Assembly: GCF_006716765.1 (NCBI RefSeq)
Contig: NZ_VFPO01000001.1
Location: forward strand, 3,472,001-3,536,000
Direction: 5' to 3'
Length of the DNA: 64,000 nt
From: Actinomadura hallensis
GTDB lineage: Bacteria > Actinomycetota > Actinomycetes > Streptosporangiales > Streptosporangiaceae
Both the position numbers and the translations under genes were made by a program. Under the pieces are notes generated by a model. That model did not search any database, had not been told where the DNA came from, and was given only the letters and a program-made list of their open reading frames with translations. Numbering within the stretch: the stretch's first letter is position 1; each line of letters starts with the position of its first letter. Positions 47,484-56,740 of the stretch are shown in pieces.

Positions 47484-49156
47484 CCTCGGTGGTGACCGCC
47501 GGGGGGATCTCGGTCACCATCCGCGGGCCCGTCGTCGACGCGAGCGAGACGGTGCTGGAGCGTCTCGTCACCGACGGCGTGCCGGGCTCGCTGGCGTCGC
47601 GCAGTCCGAAGCTCTGGGGGCCGGACGCGGCGCCGCTCGCCGCCCGCCGGCTGGGCTGGCTGGACCTGCCGCGGACCTCGCGGTCGCTGGCGGAGCGGCT
47701 GGCCGCGCGGGCGGCCGAGGCCCGCGAGCGGGGCCTGGACCGGGTCGTGCTCGCGACCGCGGGCGGGGCCGCGCTCGCCGCCGAGGCGATGTACCGCTCC
47801 GCGTCCCGGTCCGCCGGGACGCCGGCGGAGCTGGTCGTGCTCGACACCACCGACCCGCACGAGGTCTCCGGCGTCCTCGCCGGAGACCTGCACCGGACGG
47901 TCGTGGTCGTGGCGGACGGCGGCGCCGAGGCCGAGTCGCTGCGCCGCGTCTTCGGCCGCGCGTTCGCCGAGGCGGGGCTGGACGAGGCGGAGTCGGCCCG
48001 CCGGTTCGTGGTCGTGGCGGAGGAGGACTCGGCCCTCGCCCGCGACGCCCGCGAGGCCGGGCACCTCTTCGTCCCCGCCGAGCCCGACGTCGACGGGCGC
48101 TTCGGGGCGCTCGGGGCGCGGGCGCTGGTCGCGGCCGCGCTCGCGGGCGTCGGCGTGGAGGCGCTGCTGGACGACGCGTCCCGGCTGACGGCGGCGCTCC
48201 GGCAGCCCTACGACAACCCGGCCCTGGCGCTGGGCGCGGTCCTCGCGGCGTCCGCGGCCGGCGGCCGCGACAAGCTCGTGATCGCCGACCACGGCTCCGG
48301 CCTCGACGGCTTCGCCGCGTGGGCGGAGCAGCTGGTCGGCGGCGCGCTCGGCAAGGACGGCAAGGGCCTGCTGCCCGTCGTGGTGGAGGGCGTCGACGCG
48401 CCGGGCTTCGAGCTGACCCCCGACCTGCGCCGCGTCATCCTGGGCCGCCGGCCGGACGAGCCCGGCCCCGGGCGCGAGGCGGGGGTCAGCGTCGCCGGGC
48501 CGCTCGGGGCGCAGTTCCTGCTGTGGGAGTACGCGGCGGCCGTCGCGGCCCGGGTGCTGAGCGTCGACCCGTTCGACGAGCCGGACGTCGCGCAGTCCGA
48601 GGCCAGCACCGCGGCGCTGCTGCGCTCGGAGGAGGGCACCGCGCCCACCGTCGTGCGGAGGCCGCCCGAGCTGGTCTCCGGGGCGGTGGAGGTGCACGCC
48701 GCGGCCGAGGGCGCGCTGCGGAACGCGCAGACCCTCACCGAGGCGCTGGAGGCCGTCCTGGAGTCCGTCCCGGAGGGGGGCTACCTCGCCGTCCTGGCCT
48801 ACCTGGACCGGGCCGGCGACGCGGCCGCGGCCCGGCTGCGGCCGCTGCTGGCGGAACGGGCCGCGAAGGTCCGCAGGCATCCGGCGCCCGTCACGTTCGG
48901 GTGGGGGCCGCGCTACCTGCACACGGTGGGCCAGTACCACAAGGGCGGGCCGGGCAACGGCGCGTTCCTCCAGATCACCGGGGACGTCGCCCGCGACGTC
49001 GCCGTCCCGGGCCGGCCGTACTCGCTGGGCGAGCTGCAGCTCGCCCAGGCGTACGGCGACCTGCGGGTGGTGCGGTCGCTGGGGCGCCCCGCCTTCCGCG
49101 TCCATCTGCGCGACCGCGCCGAGGGCCTCGCGCAGCTCACCGGGGCGCTCACCTGA
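47480..49156 (+). CDS. glucose-6-phosphate isomerase-like protein 1
   Basis: A 558-aa PGI-fold protein, related to the PGI half of transaldolase/PGI proteins. The C-terminus keeps [19 protein letters not shown] (about 486-504), the PGI signature. However the SIS phosphate loop is lost (canonical SSKSG is VADGG here) and the catalytic ESTGK/ESNGK is GALGK, so the expected Glu is missing. It may be a weak or non-catalytic paralogue. Translation is coupled to tal (GTGA). It is normally annotated pgi; the catalytic doubt is my reading and rests on remembered motifs. Confidence 0.75.
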   Translation: MTSVVTAGGISVTIRGPVVDASETVLERLVTDGVPGSLASRSPKLWGPDAAPLAARRLGWLDLPRTSRSLAERLAARAAEARERGLDRVVLATAGGAALAAEAMYRSASRSAGTPAELVVLDTTDPHEVSGVLAGDLHRTVVVVADGGAEAESLRRVFGRAFAEAGLDEAESARRFVVVAEEDSALARDAREAGHLFVPAEPDVDGRFGALGARALVAAALAGVGVEALLDDASRLTAALRQPYDNPALALGAVLAASAAGGRDKLVIADHGSGLDGFAAWAEQLVGGALGKDGKGLLPVVVEGVDAPGFELTPDLRRVILGRRPDEPGPGREAGVSVAGPLGAQFLLWEYAAAVAARVLSVDPFDEPDVAQSEASTAALLRSEEGTAPTVVRRPPELVSGAVEVHAAAEGALRNAQTLTEALEAVLESVPEGGYLAVLAYLDRAGDAAAARLRPLLAERAAKVRRHPAPVTFGWGPRYLHTVGQYHKGGPGNGAFLQITGDVARDVAVPGRPYSLGELQLAQAYGDLRVVRSLGRPAFRVHLRDRAEGLAQLTGALT

Positions 49157-49301
49157 CGAGCCGGCGGACGCGCCGGAGACGCGCCGCCTGACGCGCCGCC
49201 CGGCGGGCGCGCCTTGCGCGGCGTTCGCGGGCGGAGGAAGATCGAGGGAGAGGTCGCCAATGCCCATTCTCTCCTGAAACGATGGGGAGCAGGAGGGAAC
49301 G

Positions 49302-50996
49302 GTGTCCGGATTCGACGTACTGACGCGCGGCGACGTGCTCGACTCGGCGCTGCAGGCGAGGGACTACCTCGTCGGCTGCGGCGTCCCCGGCGCGCTCGCC
49401 GCCAAGGACCCGCGGCTGTGGGGGCGGCGCGCGGTCGATCACAGCAGGCTGGGCTGGCTCGACCTGCCGTTCGCCTCCCGCGGGCTGCTGAACCAGGTGG
49501 ACGGCCTGGTCTCCGAGGCGCGGTACTCGGGCCTCGACCACATCGTGCTGATCGGCGTCGGGGCGGAGAGCCTCGCCGCCCAGGCGATCATGGAGTCGCA
49601 CGCGGCCGCGGTCGCCGCGGGCGCCCCGGGAGAGGGCGCCGCCGGCGACCGGCCCGGTGGCGAGCTGACCGTCCTGGACGGCGGCGACACCGCGGCGCTG
49701 GCGTTCGCGCTGGAGCGGCTCGACCGGACGATGGTCGTCCTCTCGAGCAAGGCGGGCGTGTCCCTGGAGGGCGACGCCTACCGCCGGATCTTCGCGGCCG
49801 CGTTCCGCGAGCGGGGCATGTCGGAGCGGGAGATCGCGAGCCGCTTCCTGGTGATCACCGACCACGGGAGCCCGCTGCACGACTTCGCCCGCCAGTGCGG
49901 CTACCGCATCGGCCTCACCGACCCGTACCTCCCGGGACACTTCGGGGCGCTGTCGGCGTACGGGCTGGTGCCCGCCGTCCTCGCGGGCGCCGACGCGGAG
50001 CGGCTCCTGGAGGAGGCGGCGTCGCTGGTGCCGTCGCTCGGCAAGGACGAGGACAACCCCGGCCTGCTGCTCGGCGCGGTCCTCGGCGGCTGCGCGCAGC
50101 GGGGGCCGGGCGGCATGGCACGCGACAAGGTGCTGCTGCGCGAGCCCGGCGGGCCGGGCGCGCTGAGCGCCTGGATCTCCCAGCTCCTCGCCGTCGGCAC
50201 CGGCAAGCGGGGCCGCGGCGTGCTGGCGTTCGAGCCGCCCGGCGGGCGGGGCGAGTTCCCCGACGTGCACGGCGTGTCGATCAACCCGCGGTCGGCGGCG
50301 CAGGACGAGTCCGACACCTCGGTGTGGGCGCCGCTCGGCGCGCAGTTCCTGCTGTGGGAGTACGCGACGGCGGTCGCCGGGTGGCTGCTCGGCGTGAACC
50401 CGTTCGAGGCGGGCAGCACCGTCGTCCAGGAGTCGGAGGACGACGCGGCGACCATGCTGCGCACGGCCGCCGGCGGCCCGCTCACCGCGGAGCGGCCGGT
50501 GTACGTCGAGGACGGCGTCGAGGTGCACGCCGACTTCCCGTGGCCGCCCGGGGCGGAGCTGATGACCGTCCTCGGCGGGCTGGTCGCCTCGGTGCCCAAC
50601 GACGGGTACCTGTCGGTCATGACGTACCTGTCGGGAGACTTCTCCGGCCGGTACCTCGCGCCGTCGATGGCCCGCGCGTCCGGCCGTCCCGTCGCCTACG
50701 GGCAGGGCCCCGGCTACCCGCACGCCACGGGTCCGGTGCACAAGGACGGGCCGGGCAACGGCGCGTTCCTCATCGTCACCGGCGATCCCGCACCGGGCGA
50801 CGACCTCGCGACCCGTCCCATACCGGGCCGCCCCTACAGCCTCGCGCAGCTGCAGCTCGCGCGGGCGCTCGCCGAGCTGCGGGCCCTGCGCGACCGCAGG
50901 CTGCCGGTGATCCGGCTGCACCTGCGCGACCCGGTGGACGGCGCGGAGAAGCTCACCGAGGCGATGCGGGCCGTGGCGGGGGCGCGCCGGCCGTGA
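49302..50996 (+). CDS. glucose-6-phosphate isomerase-like protein 2 (tandem paralogue)
   Basis: A 564-aa PGI-fold protein, tandem to and diverged from the preceding gene (both share [11 protein letters not shown] and HK-x-GPGNGAF). Here the phosphate loop LSSKAGVSLEGD (about 148-159) is kept, but the active-site ESTGK is VGTGK and the C-terminal signature is altered to GYPHATGPVHKDGP. So each paralogue keeps a different half of the PGI motif set. GTG 49302 follows AGGAGGG. A 145-bp gap precedes it. A heteromer with protein 1 or a regulatory role is possible but unproven. Confidence 0.75.
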   Translation: MSGFDVLTRGDVLDSALQARDYLVGCGVPGALAAKDPRLWGRRAVDHSRLGWLDLPFASRGLLNQVDGLVSEARYSGLDHIVLIGVGAESLAAQAIMESHAAAVAAGAPGEGAAGDRPGGELTVLDGGDTAALAFALERLDRTMVVLSSKAGVSLEGDAYRRIFAAAFRERGMSEREIASRFLVITDHGSPLHDFARQCGYRIGLTDPYLPGHFGALSAYGLVPAVLAGADAERLLEEAASLVPSLGKDEDNPGLLLGAVLGGCAQRGPGGMARDKVLLREPGGPGALSAWISQLLAVGTGKRGRGVLAFEPPGGRGEFPDVHGVSINPRSAAQDESDTSVWAPLGAQFLLWEYATAVAGWLLGVNPFEAGSTVVQESEDDAATMLRTAAGGPLTAERPVYVEDGVEVHADFPWPPGAELMTVLGGLVASVPNDGYLSVMTYLSGDFSGRYLAPSMARASGRPVAYGQGPGYPHATGPVHKDGPGNGAFLIVTGDPAPGDDLATRPIPGRPYSLAQLQLARALAELRALRDRRLPVIRLHLRDPVDGAEKLTEAMRAVAGARRP

Positions 50997-51212
50997 TCAG
51001 CACCGCCGTCCCCTCGGGGGAAGACGGCCGTCACCGCGCGGCGGGAGGGGTACATCGTCCGCCGACCGGGAACGTGCCTCCCGGCGTGCCGGTTCCGGAC
51101 CGGCGCCACCGGCCGGGCGCGCCCCGGCCCGCGCGGGCGCCCGGCGGCCCCCGCGCGGTGCGCGCGGACGGGCGGTGGAGCGGCCGCGGCCGGCGGGCGG
51201 GGCTCGCCCGGC

Positions 51213-51281
51213 CGACCGGCTCCGTCCGGCCGTCGGGCTCCGCCGCGTCGTCGGGCTCCGCCGTGTCGTCGCGCTCCGCCA
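51213..51281. repeat. four degenerate 18-bp repeats
   Basis: Unit core GTCGGGCTCCGCCGC at 51232-51246 and 51250-51264 (one change), a third at 51268 (GTCGCGCTCCGCC) and a weaker one at 51213. The period is 18 bp. Confidence 0.75.
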
Positions 51282-51387
51282 GGGGGAACTCCGCCTTGGG
51301 AGGGGAATGAGCGCGCCGCCCCGGGCGCGCGTACTGGCTTGTACTTCCGTTTCGTTCGTGCACGCACCCCCGCACGGGGGCAGGACA

Positions 51388-51495
51388 GGAATGCGCGGTC
51401 ACAGAGAAATGCGCGGTCACATGGGAATGCGCAGACGCACGCGAATGCTCAGGCACACGGGAAATGTGCAGTCGCACGGAAATGCGCGGTGAGGG
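51388..51495. repeat. six imperfect 18-bp tandem repeats upstream of zwf
   Basis: Consensus GAAATGCGCGGTCACACG, with units starting near 51388, 51406, 51424, 51442, 51460 and 51479. The A-rich GAAAT start of each unit recurs every 18-19 bp and is AT-rich relative to the surroundings. The array could bind a regulator cooperatively. Confidence 0.8.
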
Positions 51496-51579
51496 CAGGA
51501 TGCTTGAAGGAGTAGGACGACGGGGCGCCGTGGCGCCCGAGGCGGCGCCGCGGGACCGCGCGCGATCGAAGGGGGCCAT

Positions 51580-53106
51580 GTGACCGACCCAGCCAACCCG
51601 CTCCGCGACCCGCGGGACAAGCGACTCCCCCGGGTGGCCGGGCCGTGCGTGCTCGTGCTCTTCGGCGTCACCGGCGACCTGTCCCGCAAGAAGCTGCTGC
51701 CGGCGATCTACGACCTGGCCAACCGGGGGCTGCTGCCGCCCGGCTTCGCCCTGGTCGGGTTCGCCCGCCGCGACTGGGACCACCAGGACTTCCGCCAGAT
51801 CGCCCACGACTCGGTCAAGAAGCACGCGCGGACCCCGTTCCGCGAGGACGTGTGGACGCACCTGTCGGAGGGCATGCACTTCGTCCCCGGCACCTTCGAC
51901 GACCCCGGCGCGTTCGACGCGCTGTCGATGGCGGTCAAGGAGCTGGACGCCACCCGCGGCACGGGCGGCAACTACGCGTTCTACCTGTCGATCCCCCCGA
52001 AGTTCTTCCCGCAGGTGGTGGAGCAGCTGCAGCGCTGCGGCCTCGCCGAGCGCACCGAGGAGTCGTGGCGGCGGGTCGTCATCGAGAAGCCGTTCGGCCA
52101 CGACCTGAAGTCGGCGGTGGAGCTGAACGACACCGTGCACCGCGTCTTCCCCGAGGAGTCGATCTTCCGGATCGACCACTACCTCGGCAAGGAGACGGTG
52201 CAGAACATCCTGGCGATGCGGTTCGCCAACACGATGTTCGAGCCGATCTGGAACCGCTCCTACGTCGACCACGTGCAGATCACGATGGCGGAGGACATCG
52301 GCATCGGCGGCCGGGCCGGGTACTACGACGGGATCGGCGCCGCCCGCGACGTCATCCAGAACCACCTGCTGCAGCTGCTGGCGCTGACGGCGATGGAGGA
52401 GCCGACGTCGTTCAGCGCCGAGGCCGTCCGCGCCGAGAAGGCCAAGATCCTGTCCTCGGTCCGGGTGCCGGGCGACCTGGCCGCCTCCACCGCCCGGGGG
52501 CAGTACGCGGCGGGCTGGCAGGGCGGCGTGAAGGTCCGCGGCTACCTGGAGGAGGACGGCATCCCCGCCGACTCCCGCACCGAGACCTACGCGGCGGTCA
52601 AGCTGGAGATCGAGAACCGCCGGTGGGCGGGCGTCCCGTTCTACCTGCGCACCGGCAAGCGGCTGAGCCGCCGGGTGACGGAGGTGGCGCTGGTGTTCCA
52701 GCAGGCGCCGCACCTGCCGTTCTCTGAGACCGACACCGAGGAGCTGGGGCAGAACGCCCTGGTCATGCGGGTGCAGCCGGACGAGGGCATCACGGTCCGG
52801 TTCGGGTCGAAGGTGCCGGGCACCTCGATGGAGATCCGCGACGTCAACATGGACTTCGCCTACGGCGAGTCGTTCACCGAGACCTCGCCCGAGGCGTACG
52901 AGCGGCTGCTGCTGGACGTCCTCATCGGCGACCCGCCGCTGTTCCCGCGCCAGGAGGAGGTCGAGCTGTCCTGGAAGATCCTCGACCCGATCGAGGAGTT
53001 CTGGGCGGAGCACGGCGGGCTCGACCAGTACAAGTCCGGCGGCTACGGCCCGGCGTGCGCCGACGAGCTGATGGCGCGCGACGGCCGCACCTGGCGGCGG
53101 CTCTAG
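51580..53106 (+). CDS. zwf: glucose-6-phosphate 1-dehydrogenase
   Basis: A 508-aa enzyme for the first oxidative pentose phosphate step, making NADPH. The coenzyme fold is VLFGVTGDLSRKKLLPA (about 26-42) and the substrate site RIDHYLGKETVQNI (about 199-212) contains the catalytic His and Lys. GTG 51580 follows GAAGGGGG. Length and motifs are normal. opcA, whose product activates or assembles this enzyme in actinobacteria, follows by 18 bp. Confidence 0.97.
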   Translation: MTDPANPLRDPRDKRLPRVAGPCVLVLFGVTGDLSRKKLLPAIYDLANRGLLPPGFALVGFARRDWDHQDFRQIAHDSVKKHARTPFREDVWTHLSEGMHFVPGTFDDPGAFDALSMAVKELDATRGTGGNYAFYLSIPPKFFPQVVEQLQRCGLAERTEESWRRVVIEKPFGHDLKSAVELNDTVHRVFPEESIFRIDHYLGKETVQNILAMRFANTMFEPIWNRSYVDHVQITMAEDIGIGGRAGYYDGIGAARDVIQNHLLQLLALTAMEEPTSFSAEAVRAEKAKILSSVRVPGDLAASTARGQYAAGWQGGVKVRGYLEEDGIPADSRTETYAAVKLEIENRRWAGVPFYLRTGKRLSRRVTEVALVFQQAPHLPFSETDTEELGQNALVMRVQPDEGITVRFGSKVPGTSMEIRDVNMDFAYGESFTETSPEAYERLLLDVLIGDPPLFPRQEEVELSWKILDPIEEFWAEHGGLDQYKSGGYGPACADELMARDGRTWRRL

Positions 53107-53124
53107 AGGAGACGGGGGCTGTAG

Positions 53125-54165
53125 ATGAACATCGACCTCACCGGCACCACCACCCGCCAGATCCAGGACGCGCTGACCCAGGCGCGGCACGTGATGGGCG
53201 GGCCCGCCGTCGGCATGGTCCTCACCCTGATCATCGTGACGGACGAGTCGGCGCAGTACGACGCGGTGCGCGCGGCGACGGAGGCGGCCCGCGAGCATCC
53301 CTGCCGCGTGCTGACCGTCATCTCCCGCGACCCGCGCGGCAGCTCGTCCCGGCTGGACGCCGAGATCCGGATGGGCGAGACCGGGCCCGGGGAGACCGTG
53401 CTGCTGCGCATGTACGGGCCGCTCGCCGAGCACGCCGACTCGGTCGTGGTCCCGCTGCTGATGCCGGACACCCCGGTCGTGACGTGGTGGCCGGGCGGCA
53501 AGGTGCCCAAGGTCCCGGCCGAGGACCCGCTCGGGACGCTGGCGCAGCGCCGGGTCACCGACTCCTACGCGGCCCGCGACCGGCTCGGCACCCTCGCGCA
53601 GCTCGCGGAGGCGTACCGGCCGGGGGACACCGACTTCGCGTGGACGCGGCTGACGTCGTGGCGGTCGCTGCTGGCCGCCGCGCTCGACCAGAAGCACGAC
53701 CAGATCACCGGCGGCGAGGTCGAGGCCGAGCCGGACAGCCCGAGCGCGGAGCTGCTGGCGGCGTGGCTGTCGATACGGCTGGGCGTCCCGGTCACCCGGA
53801 CGGTCTCCGAGGGGCCCGGCATCACCGGCGCCCGGCTGGTCACGCGGAGCGGCGACATCCGGATCCACCGCCCGGACGGGCGGGTCGCGACGCTGTGCCG
53901 CCCCGGCCAGCCCGACCGGCAGGTGTCGCTGATGCGCCGCCCGATGCCCGAGCTGCTGGCCGAGGAGCTGCGGCGCCTCGACCCCGACGACGTGTACCAC
54001 GAGGCCGCCGTCCGGTTCGCCAAGGACCTCGCGGGCGGGTCCACGCCGGGGGGCGTGGCCCGCGATCCGGTGTCGGCGACGGCGGAGGCGGCGCGGACGG
54101 GCCCCGCCAGGGAGGCCGCGGGGCTGGAGCCGGACGACGGATCCGGCGGAGAGGACGGGGAATGA
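53125..54165 (+). CDS. opcA: G6PDH assembly/activator protein OpcA
   Basis: A 346-aa OpcA-family protein, required in cyanobacteria and actinobacteria for full G6PDH activity. It carries VMGGPAVGMVLTLIIVTD near 32-49 and the conserved VVTWWPGGKVPKVPAEDPLG (about 112-131). The C-terminal 40 residues are a disordered Glu/Gly/Ala tail. Its stop overlaps the pgl start by ATGA. Confidence 0.95.
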   Translation: MNIDLTGTTTRQIQDALTQARHVMGGPAVGMVLTLIIVTDESAQYDAVRAATEAAREHPCRVLTVISRDPRGSSSRLDAEIRMGETGPGETVLLRMYGPLAEHADSVVVPLLMPDTPVVTWWPGGKVPKVPAEDPLGTLAQRRVTDSYAARDRLGTLAQLAEAYRPGDTDFAWTRLTSWRSLLAAALDQKHDQITGGEVEAEPDSPSAELLAAWLSIRLGVPVTRTVSEGPGITGARLVTRSGDIRIHRPDGRVATLCRPGQPDRQVSLMRRPMPELLAEELRRLDPDDVYHEAAVRFAKDLAGGSTPGGVARDPVSATAEAARTGPAREAAGLEPDDGSGGEDGE

Positions 54166-54950
54166 GCATCCCGGAGGTGCTGCTGCACCGCGACCAGGAC
54201 GTGCTCGCCGAGGCGGCCGCGGCGCGGCTGGTGACGCGGATCGCCGACGCCCAGGCGGCGCGGGGCACGGCGTCGGTCGTGCTGACCGGCGGCGGCGTCG
54301 GCACCGCGGTGCTGGCCGCGCTGGCCCGCACCGGGGCGCGCGACGCGGTCGACTGGGGGCGCCTGGACGTGTGGTGGGGCGACGAGCGCTTCCTGCCGTC
54401 CGGCGACCCGGAGCGCAACGAGACCGGCGCGCGGGAGGCGCTGCTCGACCACGTCCCCGTGGACCCGGCGCGGGTGCATCCGATGCCGGCGTCGGACGGG
54501 CCGGACGGCGACGACCCGGAGGCCGCCGCGGCCCGCTACGCCGACGAGCTGCTGTTCGCCGCGCGGCCCGGGGAGGCGCCCCGGTCGTCGTTCGCGGTCC
54601 CCTCGTTCGACGTGCTGATGCTGGGCGTGGGACCGGACGCGCACGTCGCCTCCCTGTTCCCGGGCATGCCCGCGCTGGAGGAGAGGCACCGCGCCGCGGT
54701 CGCCGTGCGGAACTCCCCGAAGCCGCCGCCGACGCGGATCACGCTGACGTTCCCGGTGCTGCAGGCCGCGCGGGAGGTGTGGGTGCTGTCGGCGGGCGAG
54801 TCGAAGGCGGAGGCCGTCCGGCTGGGGCTGTCGGAGGCGGACCCGGTGAAGGCGCCGGTCGCGTGGGCCAGGGGCCGGGAACGGACCCTGTTCCTCCTGG
54901 ACGGGGCCGCGGCGTCGCGGCTGCCCGCGGGGGCGCCTTCCGCGTCCTGA
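54162..54950 (+). CDS. pgl: 6-phosphogluconolactonase
   Basis: A 262-aa NagB-fold lactonase for the second oxidative step. Motifs: LTGGGVGTAVLAALA (about 41-55), VWWGDERFLPSGDPERNE (about 70-87) and LMLGVGPDAHVASLFPG with the conserved His (about 152-168). It is the last gene of the operon, translationally coupled to opcA. Length is normal. Confidence 0.96.
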   Translation: MSIPEVLLHRDQDVLAEAAAARLVTRIADAQAARGTASVVLTGGGVGTAVLAALARTGARDAVDWGRLDVWWGDERFLPSGDPERNETGAREALLDHVPVDPARVHPMPASDGPDGDDPEAAAARYADELLFAARPGEAPRSSFAVPSFDVLMLGVGPDAHVASLFPGMPALEERHRAAVAVRNSPKPPPTRITLTFPVLQAAREVWVLSAGESKAEAVRLGLSEADPVKAPVAWARGRERTLFLLDGAAASRLPAGAPSAS

Positions 54951-55099
54951 CCGAGGATTGGGCGGCCTTGACCGGGGGCAGGAGAAGATCTGCCCGCCCG
55001 TGAGGGAACCGGGGAGCCGCCGCGCTCCCGCATGCCTTCCCGTGAACCGCGCATACCCTGACCGTTGGGCAGCCCCGTTCGAGCGTGAGGAGTTCGCAG

Positions 55100-56305
55100 G
55101 TGATCAAGGGTCGGACCGGGACGAGGACCGCGGCGGTCATCGCGGCGGCGGTCATCGCGGTGGCCGGCTGCTCGTCCGGCGGGGACGGCGGCTCGGGCGG
55201 CGGGGACGGCGGCGGCGACGCGAAGGAGGTGGCGCTGACCATCACGCCCGCGACGGGCGCGAAGGACGTCGCCCCGGAGAAGCCCGTCACCGTCACCGCG
55301 GCCAACGGCAAGCTGACGGACGTCACCCTCACCTACGGCAAGAAGAACACGAAGGCGGAGGGCGAGCTCGCGCCGGACGGCACGTCGTGGAAGTCGTCAT
55401 GGACGCTGAAGCCGTCCACGACGTACACGGTCACCGCCAAGGGAACCGGGAGCGACGGTAAGGAGGTCACCGCGACCTCCACCTTCACGACGCTGAAGCC
55501 CAAGGCGACGCTGGAGAGCGGCATGTCCCCCCTGGACGGCGAGACCGTCGGCGTCGGCATGCCGATCCAGCTGCTGCTGTCCAGGCCCGTGACCTCGAAG
55601 GCCGGCAAGGTCGCGGTGGAGAAGTCCCTCGAAGTGCGGATGTCGAAGCCGGTCGAGGGCGCCTGGTACTGGATGAGCGACAAGGAGGTCCAGTTCCGGC
55701 CCCGCGAGTACTGGCCGACCGGCCAGAAGGTGAAGGTCACTGCGCACCTGGCGGGCGTGAAGGTCGCGGACGGCGTGTACGGCGTGAAGGACCGCACCGC
55801 GAGCTTCACCGTCGGGGAGCGGCACGTCACCACCGTCGACGCCCGCAAGCACCGCGCGGTCGTGACCGAGAACGGCGAGACGGTGAAGACCATCAAGGTC
55901 AGCCTCGGCAAGCCCGGCCACGAGAGCTACAGCGGGACGATGATCGCCCAGGAGAAGGCCGAGGACATCATCATGGACTCGGCGACCACCGGCAACCCCG
56001 GCGAGTACCGGATCCCGACGAAGTGGAACGTCCGCCTCACCTACAGCGGGGTGTTCGTGCACTCGGCGCCGTGGTCGACCGCGGCGCAGGGCAGCGCCAA
56101 CGTCAGCCACGGGTGCATCAACATGTCGCCCGCGAACGCCAAGTGGTTCTACGACTTCACCAACCGCGGCGACATCGTCGAGGTGAAGGGGACGTCGCGG
56201 AAGCTGCGGTTCGGCAACGGGCCGACGCCGTGGGCGAAGTCCTGGGAGGAGTGGGTGAAGGGCAGCGCGACCGGCGAGCCGGTCACCGGCGCCCCGCTCG
56301 ACTGA
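55100..56305 (+). CDS. lipoprotein L,D-transpeptidase with Ig-like domains
   Basis: A 401-aa cell-wall cross-linking enzyme that forms 3-3 links. A lipoprotein signal ends AVIAVAGC (lipobox Cys about residue 25) and is followed by a Gly/Ser linker. Two Ig-like domains (about 40-230) precede the YkuD domain, with active site SHGCINMSP (catalytic Cys near 340) and upstream FVHSAPWS. GTG 55100 is chosen because AGGAG lies seven bases upstream; GTG 55085 would add five residues. It resembles mycobacterial LdtMt2-type enzymes. Confidence 0.93.
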   Translation: MIKGRTGTRTAAVIAAAVIAVAGCSSGGDGGSGGGDGGGDAKEVALTITPATGAKDVAPEKPVTVTAANGKLTDVTLTYGKKNTKAEGELAPDGTSWKSSWTLKPSTTYTVTAKGTGSDGKEVTATSTFTTLKPKATLESGMSPLDGETVGVGMPIQLLLSRPVTSKAGKVAVEKSLEVRMSKPVEGAWYWMSDKEVQFRPREYWPTGQKVKVTAHLAGVKVADGVYGVKDRTASFTVGERHVTTVDARKHRAVVTENGETVKTIKVSLGKPGHESYSGTMIAQEKAEDIIMDSATTGNPGEYRIPTKWNVRLTYSGVFVHSAPWSTAAQGSANVSHGCINMSPANAKWFYDFTNRGDIVEVKGTSRKLRFGNGPTPWAKSWEEWVKGSATGEPVTGAPLD

Positions 56306-56403
56306 CCGGGCCGGCCCGTCTCACCGGCGTTCGGCCCGACCCGTCCGGCCGACCCGCCCGGGCGGTCCGCGGTGGGCGGCGGCGTCACTGGCAGACTGTG
56401 GGA

Positions 56404-56736
56404 ATGCAGAAGCTGTCGTTGGACGCACATGCACGGGACCAGCTGGAACGCGCCGCGGCGGGCAGCACGGGGCGCAGCGCCGACACCGTCTACGGCGGTC
56501 ACGAGCGGGTGCTGCGCCAGACGGTGATCGCCCTCACCGCGGGGACGGCGCTGGCGGAGCACGAGAACCCCGGCGAGGCCACGATCGTGGTGCTGCGCGG
56601 CCGGGTGCGGCTCCTGTCCGGCGAGGACTCCTGGGACGGCATCGCCGGGGACCTGCTGATCATTCCGGACGCGCGGCACGGTCTGGAGGCGTTGGAGGAC
56701 TCGGCGGTCCTGCTCACCGTCGCCAAGACCCGCTGA
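56404..56736 (+). CDS. small cupin-domain protein
   Basis: A 110-aa single-cupin protein. The barrel motifs are partial: LAEHENPGEATIVVLRGRVRL (with one His and Glu) and a C-terminal GDLLIIPDARHGLEALED with His. It may bind a metal or small molecule; no enzyme role can be assigned. It ends four bases from the convergent HTH gene, so the two 3' ends may interfere with each other. ATG 56404 lacks a strong ribosome site. Confidence 0.78.
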   Translation: MQKLSLDAHARDQLERAAAGSTGRSADTVYGGHERVLRQTVIALTAGTALAEHENPGEATIVVLRGRVRLLSGEDSWDGIAGDLLIIPDARHGLEALEDSAVLLTVAKTR

Positions 56737-56740
56737 GGGG

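Larger units (their letters stand above)
50997..51579. promoter_or_regulatory. repeat-rich intergenic region before zwf
   Basis: A 583-bp gap that interrupts the operon. It holds four degenerate 18-bp repeats (51213-51281), then a second family of six 18-bp repeats (51388-51495) that ends about 85 bp before zwf. Short frames through it (for example 51175-51492) are repeat-derived Met/Arg/His-rich strings without family resemblance. A separate zwf promoter with repeat-based regulation is plausible. Confidence 0.5.

Noticed and set aside
51175..51492. Open frame with Met-Arg-Gly-His repeats before zwf
   Set aside because: It is produced by the 18-bp tandem repeats; no good ribosome site and no family resemblance. 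Kept as a repeat region, not a gene.
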